Shown: positions 6,344-14,961, counted from the first letter of the stretch. The stretch: DNA of 15,807 bases from an uncultured Alphaproteobacteria bacterium (GCA_903939555.1 CAJAHV010000342.1:1-15807); one strand, 5' to 3'. Program-made: numbers and translations. The notes: a model not told the origin generated them from the letters alone.

Positions 6344-7410
6344 GCCACAACAGCTTCGGCCACCTGTTCCGCTTCACGACCTGGGGCGAATCGCACGGCC
6401 CCGCCATCGGTGCGGTCGTCGACGGCTGCCCTCCCGGGCTGGCGCTGTCCGAAGCCGATATCCAGCCCTGGCTCGACAAGCGCCGCCCCGGCACCTCGCG
6501 CTTCACGACGCAGCGGCAGGAACCCGATCAGGTGCGCATCCTGTCGGGGGTGCACGAGGGTCTGACTACCGGCACGCCGATCAGCCTGATGATCGACAAT
6601 GTCGACCAGCGCTCCAAGGATTATTCCGAAGTCGGCAAGGCCTATCGCCCCGGCCATGCCGATTATGCCTATGATGCCAAATATGGCCATCGCGACCCGC
6701 GCGGCGGCGGCCGGTCATCGGCGCGCGAAACGGCCTCGCGGGTGGCGGCAGGCGCTGTGGCGCGCGCCGTGATCCCCGAAGTGCGGGTGCGCGCCTATCT
6801 TGTCGAGCTCGGCGGCATCGCCATCGATTATGCCCGCTTCGACGATGCCGAGATCGACCGCAACCCGTTCTTCTGCCCCGATGCGGTCGCCGCGGCACAA
6901 TGGGAAGTCACGCTCGATGCCGCCCGCAAGGCCGGCTCGTCGCTCGGCGCCATCGTCGAATGTACCGCCACCGGCGTACCCGCCGGCTGGGGGGCACCGC
7001 TCTATCACAAGCTCGACAGCCAGTTGGCCGCAGCCTGCATGGGCATCAACGCCGTCAAGGGCGTCGAAATCGGCGACGGCTTTGCCGCCGCACGGCTGCG
7101 CGGCGAAGACAATGCCGACCGCATGCGCCCCGGCGCCGATGGCCCCGAATTTCTCGCCAACCATGCCGGCGGCACCGCCGGGGGCATCAGCACCGGGCAG
7201 CCGATCGTGGTGCGCATGGCCTTGAAGCCGACAAGCTCGATCCTGACTCCGGTCGAAACGATCGCAAAAGACGGCAGCGCCACCGAGATCGTCACCAAGG
7301 GCCGGCATGACCCGTGCGTCGGCATCCGCGCCGCGCCGGTAATGGAAGCGATGGTCGCGCTGGTACTCGCCGATGCCCGGCTGATGCACCGCGGCCAAAC
7401 CGGGCGCTGA
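6340..7410 (+). CDS. aroC: Chorismate synthase AroC
   Basis: This 356-residue cytoplasmic enzyme converts 5-enolpyruvylshikimate-3-phosphate to chorismate, the last step of the shikimate pathway, and needs reduced FMN. The signature regions are present in order: TTWGESHGPAIG at the start, RRPGTSRFTTQRQEPDQV (about 48-65), GHRDPRGGGRSSARETASRVAAG with the flavin and substrate contacts (about 110-135), GSSLGAIVE, and GGISTGQPI near the C-terminus. The length is normal for the bacterial enzyme. It starts with GTG at 6340, overlapping the fabI TGA by 4 bp, so it relies on translational coupling. It is the last gene of the plus-strand cluster and is followed by a repeat-rich region. Confidence 0.96.
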   Translation: MSHNSFGHLFRFTTWGESHGPAIGAVVDGCPPGLALSEADIQPWLDKRRPGTSRFTTQRQEPDQVRILSGVHEGLTTGTPISLMIDNVDQRSKDYSEVGKAYRPGHADYAYDAKYGHRDPRGGGRSSARETASRVAAGAVARAVIPEVRVRAYLVELGGIAIDYARFDDAEIDRNPFFCPDAVAAAQWEVTLDAARKAGSSLGAIVECTATGVPAGWGAPLYHKLDSQLAAACMGINAVKGVEIGDGFAAARLRGEDNADRMRPGADGPEFLANHAGGTAGGISTGQPIVVRMALKPTSSILTPVETIAKDGSATEIVTKGRHDPCVGIRAAPVMEAMVALVLADARLMHRGQTGR

Positions 7411-7431
7411 AACGGCGCGGCTGGAGTAAGG

Positions 7432-7610
7432 GCCTCAGGCGGTTAAGTTAAGTGCCTCCGGCGGCTCCAGACCCCATTCAGCCAGCTTGATACCTGGCAG
7501 CACCGATTGATATTGTTGCCGGAAATCAGATGGGGTCTGGGGCCTGCGGCCCCAGCCGCCGGAGGCACTTAATACGTCCGCCGGAGGCACTTGATACGTC
7601 CGCCGGAGGC
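7432..7610. repeat. Composite inverted-repeat element between aroC and DUF808 gene
   Basis: The left arm 7448-7477 (30 nt) begins TTAAGTGCCTCCGGCGGCT and continues CCAGACCCCAT. The right arm carries the exact complements ATGGGGTCTGG (7530-7540) and AGCCGCCGGAGGCACTTAA (7554-7572). The only interruption is a 13-nt insertion (7541-7553) that is part of its own 7-bp hairpin (CTGGGGC at 7537-7543 with GCCCCAG at 7549-7555). The 52-nt centre holds a further small hairpin (GCCAG 7481-7485 / CTGGC 7494-7498). An imperfect outer extension (GCCTCAGGCGG at 7432-7442) matches the right-hand tandem units. The element sits between convergent genes and could act as a bidirectional terminator. It could also be a MITE- or REP-type mobile repeat. 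Confidence 0.8.
7557..7610. repeat. 22-bp tandem direct repeat (2.5 copies)
   Basis: Units at 7557-7578 and 7579-7600 differ at one base (CACTTA versus CACTTG), and a partial third unit (CGCCGGAGGC) follows at 7601-7610. Each unit starts CGCCGGAGGC and ends ATACGTC. The CGCCGGAGGC core is the same one used in the inverted repeat arm, so the tandem array grew from that arm. Confidence 0.85.
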
Positions 7611-7622
7611 CCTCCCCGCGCG

Positions 7623-8561
7623 TCAATGCGCGCCGGGGCGCAGGTGCAAAAGCGCGACGATCACTGCACCGAGCAGCACCCCGAACAGGCCGGACCCGAC
7701 AGCGCCGACCAGCCAGCCGGTGAACGGCCCGATGAAACCGGTCGCCGTCGCCGCCAGCCCGGCGACATGGTGGATGCTGTGGCCGGGTTCGGCCAGACCG
7801 AAATGTTCCATGCCATGGAGGACGATGCCGCCGCCGACCCACAGCATCGCTGCGGTGCCGATGCCGGCCAACAGCCGCAGAAACGGTGGCATGCCGTTGA
7901 CCAGCCCACGCCCGATGACGCGCAGCGGCGCTGCCAGCGGCTGCGGCCGGCGCGCCAGCGCCACGCCCACATCATCAGCCTTCACGATCAACGCCACGGC
8001 GCCATAGACGATGGCGGTGATGCCCAGCGCGACCACCGCCATCACGGCCGCCTGTTCAGCGATCGGTGCGTTGGCCACATCGGCAAGCGTGATCGCCATG
8101 ATTTCGCCCGACAGGATGAGATCGGTCCGGATCGCGCCGTCGACCATGCTGTCCTCAAGGGCAAACGGGTCTTCATAGGCCGGCGCCGCGGCTGCTTCGG
8201 GGTGCGGGCGGAAAATCTCGTGGAGCTTTTCGGCCCCTTCGAAGCACAGGAAGGCGCCGCCCGCCATCAGCAGCGGCGTGATTGCCCATGGCGCGAAAAA
8301 GCTCAGCGCCAGCGCGCCGGGCAGCAGAAAGAGTAACTTGTTGCGCAGCGAGCCCATCGCGATCTTGCCGACGATCGGCAGTTCGCGCGCCGGTTCGAAG
8401 CCATGGACATAGCGCGGCGCGACCGCGGTATCATCGATGACCACGCCGGCCGCCTTGACGCTCGCCTTGCTGGCCGCCGCGGCCGTGTCGTCGAGCGAGG
8501 CCGCCGCCACCTGGGCAATCGCGGTGATCTTGTCGAGCAACGCAAACAAACCCGTGGCCAC
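7623..8561 (-). CDS. DUF808 (YedI-type) inner-membrane protein
   Basis: This 312-residue polytopic membrane protein is of the DUF808/YedI family, whose function is unknown. The family core is easily recognised: GLFALLDKI at the N-terminus, DDTAV, ARELPIVGKIAMGSLRNK, FAPWAITPLLMAGGAFLCFEG, GAIRTDLILSGEIMAITL, and GGGIVLHG in the C-terminal half. At least five hydrophobic helices are visible. The start is placed at GTG 8559-8561 because GGGAG (8568-8572 on the reverse strand) lies 6 nt upstream and the domain begins at once. An in-frame ATG at 8630 would add 23 residues unlike the family. The gene is divergent from ettA across about 150 bp and converges on aroC across the repeat element. Confidence 0.88.
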   Translation of the reverse strand: MATGLFALLDKITAIAQVAAASLDDTAAAASKASVKAAGVVIDDTAVAPRYVHGFEPARELPIVGKIAMGSLRNKLLFLLPGALALSFFAPWAITPLLMAGGAFLCFEGAEKLHEIFRPHPEAAAAPAYEDPFALEDSMVDGAIRTDLILSGEIMAITLADVANAPIAEQAAVMAVVALGITAIVYGAVALIVKADDVGVALARRPQPLAAPLRVIGRGLVNGMPPFLRLLAGIGTAAMLWVGGGIVLHGMEHFGLAEPGHSIHHVAGLAATATGFIGPFTGWLVGAVGSGLFGVLLGAVIVALLHLRPGAH

Positions 8562-8567
8562 TTGCTT

Positions 8568-8573
8568 CTCCCT
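8568..8573 (-). promoter_or_regulatory. Shine-Dalgarno deciding the DUF808 GTG start
   Basis: The reverse strand reads AGGGAG, six bases, then GTG. This is the best ribosome site upstream of the DUF808 domain and supports initiation at 8561 rather than at either in-frame upstream ATG. Confidence 0.65.
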
Positions 8574-8620
8574 GATTGACTCCACCATGGCCGAGCCCGG
8601 CGCTGCGGCCAAGAGGGTGT

Positions 8621-8636
8621 GTTGCGGCATCGCAAC
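8621..8636. promoter_or_regulatory. 16-bp dyad in DUF808 / ettA divergent promoter region
   Basis: GTTGCG-GCAT-CGCAAC is a perfect 6+6 bp dyad, 60 bp upstream of the DUF808 start and 72 bp upstream of ettA. It matches the architecture of the dyad at 3638-3653 (GTTGCR-N4-YGCAAC). It may be a shared operator; the regulator is unknown. Confidence 0.35.
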
Positions 8637-8708
8637 GTTTGAACTTGGCCCCGCTATCCGCTAAGCCGCGCCAACATCGCCATTCTTCGCAATCGAAAGC
8701 CCCTGCCC

Positions 8709-10388
<1,680 letters not shown>

Positions 10389-10399
10389 TCGCAGCCCGG

Positions 10400-10472
10400 C
10401 CGCGGGCAAGCGCAGCTTGCGCGCGGACTCGCGCAAGACCGGCCAGCGGGGCGGCGGGGCCTTCCCCCGCCG
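10400..10472. terminator. Two GC-rich hairpins after ettA
   Basis: The first hairpin pairs CCGCG-G-GCAAGC (10400-10411) with GCTTGC-G-CGCGG (10415-10426), giving 11 pairs and one G:G mismatch, and starts 12 bp after the ettA stop. The second pairs CGGCGGGG (10452-10459) with CCCCGCCG (10465-10472) around a 5-nt loop. Neither is followed by a U-tract. They lie between the convergent ettA and phosphodiesterase genes, so a transcript-end role for both is plausible. Confidence 0.45.
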
Positions 10473-10541
10473 AACCCGTCTGACGTCAGGATGCGGCTTC
10501 GCCGCGGCCCGGCCAAGCAGAAGCTGCGATAAGAGCCTCGG

Positions 10542-11783
10542 CTATTTCAGCCCAGCCTTCACCCCGGCAATATCCCCGTCCGACGCCAGCGCCTTGACCC
10601 CGATCAGCCGCATCAGCAACGGATAGACATCAACATTGTCGAACACCGGCAATACAGCGCCCACCTTGAACGCCGGGCCGGCGGCCACGAACGTCGCGGC
10701 CATTTCGGGCGTCGCCGGGTCATAGCCATGCATGCCGCCCAGCCGGCTGCCTTCGCGCGGCGGCTGGTTGGCGATCATCCAGCCGGGCTGGGCGATGCAG
10801 ACGAAGGCCGGGACGCGGTGGTTGCTGCCATAATGCAGGCGGGCGGGCAAATCGGCCTTGCGAGCGCATTGCATATGGTCATTGGGTTTCAGCACGGCCG
10901 CCGCCAGCGCGGATTCCTGTCCCGGCACGGGTTCCAGCCCGGCGACCGCGCCGGCGCTGACCAATCGGTAACTGCCCGGCGGCAACAGCGTGTCGATCCG
11001 CACTGTGCGTTCCGGCGCCACGCCGATCATCCCATGATCGGACACCAGCAGGATGTTCGCCGTGATGCCGCGCGCCTTCAGTCCGGCGAGCAGATCGCCG
11101 ATCCGCAGATCGATTTCAGCCATCGCGGCGGTGGTTTCCGGCGCATCGGGGCCGAACTCATGGCCATCATGGTCGACCGTATCGAAATACAGCGTCAGGA
11201 ACCCGGGACGTTTTTGGGCGGTGGGGCCATCCGGCCCGGGCGGCTGGTCGAGCCAGCCGAGGATCTGCGCCACCCGCGCCGGATTGGGCAATCTGCCGTC
11301 GAATACCAGCCACTGCGCCGGCCGCACGCCCTGGATCGGCGCTTCGGAGCCCGGCCAGAACATCGTCGCGGTGCGCACCCCGGCCTTTTCGGCTGTCACC
11401 CATACAGGCTCCGCTTCGTCCCACCAGCGCCGGTCGATCACCGCATCGCGGTTCGACAGGGCGAAGGCTCTGCCGGGGATGGCGGCGTCTTCCATATTGT
11501 TATTGACGATGCCGTGATGGTCGGGGCGCCTGCCCGTCACCAGCGTGTAATGATTGGGAAAAGTCAGCGACGGAAAGCTCGGCCGCATCGCCTTGGCGCG
11601 CACGCCCGATGCCGCCAGCGCGTTGATATTGGGGGTGACGCCGCGGTCGAGGTAATCGGGGCGCAGGCCATCGACAGAGATCAGGATCAGCGGCGGCCGC
11701 TGCACCGGTGACGCGGTTTCGACAGGCGGTGTCCGGCTGCATCCGGCGACCAGCAGCAGCAACAATATTCCCCAGCGCCGCAT
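10542..11783 (-). CDS. NPP-type nucleotide pyrophosphatase/phosphodiesterase lipoprotein
   Basis: This 413-residue member of the alkaline-phosphatase superfamily is closest to ectonucleotide pyrophosphatase/phosphodiesterases, which cleave nucleotide or other phosphodiesters with two zinc ions. Residues 1-15 are a lipoprotein signal (LVAGC lipobox, Cys15 as lipidated residue; Ser follows, so outer-membrane sorting is possible). The metal ligand D38 lies in SVDGLRPDYL and the probable nucleophile T74 in SLTFPNHYTLVTG. Further ligands are in FDTVDHDGHEFGP, VSDHGM and GGMHGYDP. All the expected metal-binding blocks are present. The third of three consecutive ATGs (11783) is chosen because GGGAG is 7 nt upstream of it. 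The gene follows the flavin split-barrel gene by 43 bp, so they probably share a transcript. Confidence 0.88.
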   Translation of the reverse strand: MRRWGILLLLLVAGCSRTPPVETASPVQRPPLILISVDGLRPDYLDRGVTPNINALAASGVRAKAMRPSFPSLTFPNHYTLVTGRRPDHHGIVNNNMEDAAIPGRAFALSNRDAVIDRRWWDEAEPVWVTAEKAGVRTATMFWPGSEAPIQGVRPAQWLVFDGRLPNPARVAQILGWLDQPPGPDGPTAQKRPGFLTLYFDTVDHDGHEFGPDAPETTAAMAEIDLRIGDLLAGLKARGITANILLVSDHGMIGVAPERTVRIDTLLPPGSYRLVSAGAVAGLEPVPGQESALAAAVLKPNDHMQCARKADLPARLHYGSNHRVPAFVCIAQPGWMIANQPPREGSRLGGMHGYDPATPEMAATFVAAGPAFKVGAVLPVFDNVDVYPLLMRLIGVKALASDGDIAGVKAGLK

Positions 11784-11790
11784 CATCATT

Positions 11791-11795
11791 CTCCC
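11791..11795 (-). promoter_or_regulatory. Shine-Dalgarno deciding the phosphodiesterase start
   Basis: GGGAG on the reverse strand precedes three successive in-frame ATG codons at spacings of 1, 4 and 7 nt. The 7-nt spacing favours the third ATG, which also gives the most compact lipoprotein signal (MRRWGIL...). Confidence 0.6.
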
Positions 11796-11826
11796 GATCT
11801 GTGCCCTCTTACCCGCAAACCGGCGG

Positions 11827-12414
11827 TCAGGGCACGCACCATTCGCCGGCCCAGCCGTCGGCCGCGCAAAAAACCGCGCGGGCATGGCCACCCTGCGCCA
11901 GATGGAGCCAGTCGATCCGCGCGATGTCGATGTGCACCAGCGCAAAATTCGGCCGCGCCGGGACCAATTCGGCCTCGGCCGGCTTGCGCCCCGCCACCCA
12001 GCCGGGCAGGCCCGACCCAGCAGCAGCGAGCGGCGTGCCGGGTGCCGCCCCGACCAGATAACAGCGCCGGGCAAAGGGCGTCGCTTGCGCCCAGATCGCG
12101 TCGGCAGCGGCACTGTCGCGGTCGATCCGCGCCGTGCCGCCAATGCGCAACTGGATCGCTTCACCCGGGTGATAGGCGAGCACGGTGACCGGCGCGCCAT
12201 CCAGTCCGGCGCATTTCGGCGACCGCGCATCGGTGTGGAACCGCAGGGACGCTGCCGCCCGGTCAGCGGCGCGCAGCACCATCACCCGCGCATCGGGGGC
12301 GCCATCGGCGATCGTTGCCACCACGGGCGTGTGCATCGGGCTGCGCCTGTCGGCGGCGGCGCGCACCAGCAGGCGCCAGGCAGTGTCGAGCGCGTCCGCA
12401 AGGCCATTTTCCAT
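11827..12414 (-). CDS. Pyridoxamine 5'-phosphate oxidase-like flavin split-barrel protein
   Basis: This 195-residue cytoplasmic protein of the FMN-binding split-barrel superfamily resembles the pyridoxamine 5'-phosphate oxidase-like branch rather than canonical PdxH. Diagnostic blocks are PVVATIADGAPDARVMVLRA, LRFHTDARSPK (the FMN phosphate-contact region), VLAYHPGEAIQLRIGGTARI, and later RRCYLVGAAPGTPL. It lacks the conserved C-terminal PLP-binding tail of true PdxH, so vitamin B6 synthesis should not be assumed; the substrate is unknown. ATG 12414 is chosen because residues before it do not resemble the family and overlap the upstream gene in another frame. Its Shine-Dalgarno is only a weak GGGG. 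It lies 38 bp after the fibrillin-like gene and 43 bp before the phosphodiesterase gene, consistent with a three-gene operon. Confidence 0.82.
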   Translation of the reverse strand: MENGLADALDTAWRLLVRAAADRRSPMHTPVVATIADGAPDARVMVLRAADRAAASLRFHTDARSPKCAGLDGAPVTVLAYHPGEAIQLRIGGTARIDRDSAAADAIWAQATPFARRCYLVGAAPGTPLAAAGSGLPGWVAGRKPAEAELVPARPNFALVHIDIARIDWLHLAQGGHARAVFCAADGWAGEWCVP

Positions 12415-12452
12415 GCCCCGTCCATGCCGCAGCCGCCCGGGCCGGGCAACGC

Positions 12453-13121
12453 CTATTGAAAGCTGACCGACTTGCCGGGCGTGGCCAACCGCCGCAGCAC
12501 ATAGACACCGCCCATGCTGCCGAAATTGATCCGCATGTCGTCGTCGCAATAGACGACGTCGGAATGCAGCTTCATCGGCTTGAGTTCGGATTTCAGCGGG
12601 TGGCCGGCGGGCAGGCCGAAATGGCTCCGCACCTCCTCGTCCGACACGCCGGCGGGCGGGCGCAATTCGACAGCGTAAAAATCGACGACATAGCGCTGCG
12701 GCGCGTCAGGCGTGAGCTTGTACCGCCCCCAAACGATCATTTCCGCCCGGTGCGCGCCGTCCAGCGTCGCGATGCTGACGACATTGTTGTAATGCGCATC
12801 GGCGACGCGGATTTCCTGGTCGATATCGCTCACGAAAATGTCGACGGCCGGGAATTTGTTGAAACTTTGCAGGTTCATCGTCGTCTGGTGGCGGGTCGGC
12901 TTGCCGGCGGTATGGCGCGGGCCAAATTGCGAATACAGCGACCGCCATGGTGATTGCACAAAGTCCTGTGCGGCATGACAACTCGGCGTCGGCGTCAACG
13001 GGATCAGCGCGGTGATGGCGGCATGGATGCGATCGAAGTCGGCATCGTCATAGCTGCCATCGGGCCGCGCCGCGGCGATGGCGGCAAGCAGTTCAGCCTT
13101 GATCGGGGCAATTTCGCTCAT
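12453..13121 (-). CDS. Conserved hypothetical protein, possibly PAP/fibrillin-like
   Basis: This 222-residue protein has no signal peptide and no membrane segment. An N-terminal helical stretch (KAELLAAIAAARPDG, then AAITALIPLTPTP) is followed by SPWRSLYSQFGPRH, and the rest reads like alternating beta strands (TTMNLQSFNKFP, DIFVSDIDQEIRV, HYNNVVSI, EMIVWGRYKL, RYVVDFYAVEL, RINFGSMGGVYVLRR). A helical start leading to W-x-L-Y-S and then a lipocalin-like barrel is how plastid-lipid-associated (PAP/fibrillin) domains begin, so I suggest that family tentatively. GGAG 7 nt before the ATG fixes the start. It is the first gene of the probable operon with the flavin protein and phosphodiesterase. 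That it is a real gene is much surer than the family. Confidence 0.75.
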   Translation of the reverse strand: MSEIAPIKAELLAAIAAARPDGSYDDADFDRIHAAITALIPLTPTPSCHAAQDFVQSPWRSLYSQFGPRHTAGKPTRHQTTMNLQSFNKFPAVDIFVSDIDQEIRVADAHYNNVVSIATLDGAHRAEMIVWGRYKLTPDAPQRYVVDFYAVELRPPAGVSDEEVRSHFGLPAGHPLKSELKPMKLHSDVVYCDDDMRINFGSMGGVYVLRRLATPGKSVSFQ

Positions 13122-13236
13122 ATGACATCTCCGGGTTGAAGGGTCCTTCCTGCGGGGTCAGCAGGGCGCCACCAAACCAGGTGCCAACACTAACCACAGG
13201 GCGGAGACGAAAAGGTGCAAGCGGAACCGGCGCCGG

Positions 13237-13272
13237 TCAGGCGGTGGCTCAGGCGGTGGCTCAGGCGGTGGT
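13237..13272. repeat. 12-bp tandem repeat, three copies, abutting the fumarase stop
   Basis: TCAGGCGGTGGC occurs at 13237-13248 and 13249-13260, with a third copy at 13261-13272 ending in T instead of C. The last base is the first base of the fumarase stop codon on the minus strand. The array is therefore the first part of the fumarase 3' untranslated region. Confidence 0.85.
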
Positions 13273-14792
13273 CACGCGCTCTCCAGCGCTTTCAGCTTCG
13301 CGATCTTCTCCCGCCAGACCAGCGGGCCCGTTGCGTGGACGCTCTCGCCCGTCGCATCGACAGCCACCGTCACCGGCATATCCTGGACGGTGAATTCGTA
13401 AATCGCTTCCATGCCCAGCTCTTCAAAGGCCAGCACCTTCGATTCCTTGATGGCTTTTGAAACGAGATAGGCGGCGCCGCCGACCGCCATCAGATAAGCG
13501 GCCTTGTGCTTCTTGATCGCTGCGATGCCGGCGGGGCCGCGTTCGGCCTTGCCGACCATGGCGATCAGGCCGGTTTCGGCGAGCATCGTTTCGGTGAACT
13601 TGTCCATGCGGGTGGCGGTGGTCGGGCCGGCGGGGCCAACCACTTCGTCGCGCACCGGATCGACAGGGCCGACATAATAAATGACGCGGTTGGTGAAATC
13701 GACCGGCAGCTTTTCGCCACGCGCCAGCATATCGGTCATGCGCTTGTGCGCCGCATCGCGCCCGGTCAGCATCTTGCCGTTGAGCAGCAGCCGGTCACCC
13801 GGCTTCCAACTCGCGACAATTTCGGGCGTCAGCGCGTCGAGATCGACCGGTATGGCGTCCTTCGACGGCTTCCATTCGACCTTGGGCCATTCGGCCAGGC
13901 TCGGCGCCTCCAGATAGGCCGGGCCGCTGCCATCAAGGGTGAAATGCGCATGGCGCGTCGCGGCGCAATTGGGGATCATCGCGATCGGCTTGGATGCGGC
14001 GTGCGTCGGCGTATCGAGGATCTTTACGTCAAGGATGGTCGACAGCCCGCCGAGCCCCTGCGCGCCGATGCCCAGATCATTGACCGCGTCGTACAACTCG
14101 ATGCGCAGTTCCTCGATCTTGGAATTCGGGCCGCGCGCCTTCAATTCAGCCATGTCGATCGGCAGCATCAGCGATTCCTTGGCCAGCAGCATCGCCTTTT
14201 CGGCGCTACCGCCGATGCCGATGCCGAGCATCCCCGGCGGGCACCAGCCGGCACCCATCAACGGCACGGTATTGACCACCCAGTCGCGGATCGAATCCGA
14301 CGGGTTGAGCATGGCGAACTTGGTCTTGTTCTCGCTGCCGCCGCCCTTGGCCGCGACGGTGATTTCGACATGATCACCGGGCACCAACTGGACATGCGTC
14401 ACCGCCGGCGTGTTGTCCTTTGTATTCGTGCGCGCGAACGCCGGATCGGCGACGATCGAGGCGCGCAGCCGGTTTTCCGGGTTGAGATAGGCGCGCCGCA
14501 CCCCCTCGTTGATCATTTCCTCCAGCGTCATCGTCGCCTGCCAGCGCACGTTCATGCCGACCTTTACAAAGGCGACGACGATGCCGGTGTCCTGGCAGAT
14601 CGGCCGATGGCCTTCGGCGCACATGCGGCTGTTGGTCAATATCTGCGCAATGGCATCCTTTGCCGCCGGGCCCTGCTCGGCCTCATAAGCGCGGCCGAGC
14701 GCCCGGATGTAATCCATCGGGTGGAAATAACTTATGTACTGCAGCGCATCAGCAACCGATTCGATCACATCATCCTGTTTGATCAGCGTCAT
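13272..14792 (-). CDS. Fumarate hydratase, class I (iron-sulfur)
   Basis: This 506-residue cytoplasmic enzyme hydrates fumarate to L-malate in the TCA cycle using a [4Fe-4S] cluster. The three cluster cysteines are in the class I motifs: C66 in RPICQDTGI, C184 in GAGWCPPGMLGIGIGGS and C276 in MIPNCAATRH. The C-terminal beta domain (about 325-506) contains GKMLTGRDAAHKRM and YYVGPVDPVRDEVVGPAGPTTATRMD. Alpha and beta parts are fused, as in FumA/FumB-type enzymes of about 500-550 residues. GGGGAG 7 nt upstream supports the ATG at 14792. Class I enzymes are oxygen-sensitive; whether this organism also has a class II FumC cannot be seen here. It may be co-transcribed with the small overlapping upstream ORF. 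Confidence 0.95.
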   Translation of the reverse strand: MTLIKQDDVIESVADALQYISYFHPMDYIRALGRAYEAEQGPAAKDAIAQILTNSRMCAEGHRPICQDTGIVVAFVKVGMNVRWQATMTLEEMINEGVRRAYLNPENRLRASIVADPAFARTNTKDNTPAVTHVQLVPGDHVEITVAAKGGGSENKTKFAMLNPSDSIRDWVVNTVPLMGAGWCPPGMLGIGIGGSAEKAMLLAKESLMLPIDMAELKARGPNSKIEELRIELYDAVNDLGIGAQGLGGLSTILDVKILDTPTHAASKPIAMIPNCAATRHAHFTLDGSGPAYLEAPSLAEWPKVEWKPSKDAIPVDLDALTPEIVASWKPGDRLLLNGKMLTGRDAAHKRMTDMLARGEKLPVDFTNRVIYYVGPVDPVRDEVVGPAGPTTATRMDKFTETMLAETGLIAMVGKAERGPAGIAAIKKHKAAYLMAVGGAAYLVSKAIKESKVLAFEELGMEAIYEFTVQDMPVTVAVDATGESVHATGPLVWREKIAKLKALESA

Positions 14793-14961
14793 GCCTTGCT
14801 CCCCTGCCGCGGCTGTTTTCTAATGCCTGAATAGCCGCGCGGCGGCGCTTGGTCCACATCGCGTTCAATCGCCATCGCACAAGCCACTGATAGCAAAAGT
14901 CCAGCACGAAATTATACATTGCGACAGAAAAGCCGCTTGTCATCTCCCACGGTTCAGGCAC
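14770..14961 (-). CDS. Possible small basic protein overlapping the fumarase start
   Basis: A 63-codon frame starts with GTG at 14961 and overlaps the first 23 bp of the fumarase gene. A shorter form starts at ATG 14919 (MYNFVLDFCYQWLV...). The product begins with an aromatic, amphipathic stretch (NFVLDFCYQWLVRWRLNAMW), then turns strongly basic (TKRRRAAIQALENSRGRG). That pattern looks more like a real peptide than a chance frame, but I know no family for it. No Shine-Dalgarno is well placed: GGGAG touches an internal ATG. The overlap would couple its translation to fumarase. It could equally be leader sequence without a product. Confidence 0.35.
   Translation of the reverse strand: MPEPWEMTSGFSVAMYNFVLDFCYQWLVRWRLNAMWTKRRRAAIQALENSRGRGARHDADQTG

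Noticed and set aside
7557..7610. Direct repeats considered as a CRISPR array
   Set aside because: The 22-bp units are contiguous with no unique spacers, there are only 2.5 copies and no cas genes are near.
13506..14834. 442-codon open frame on the plus strand opposite fumarase
   Set aside because: The fumarase on the other strand has all cluster cysteines and full length. This frame is rich in Arg, Gly, His and Asp with no domain, as expected of a shadow frame.
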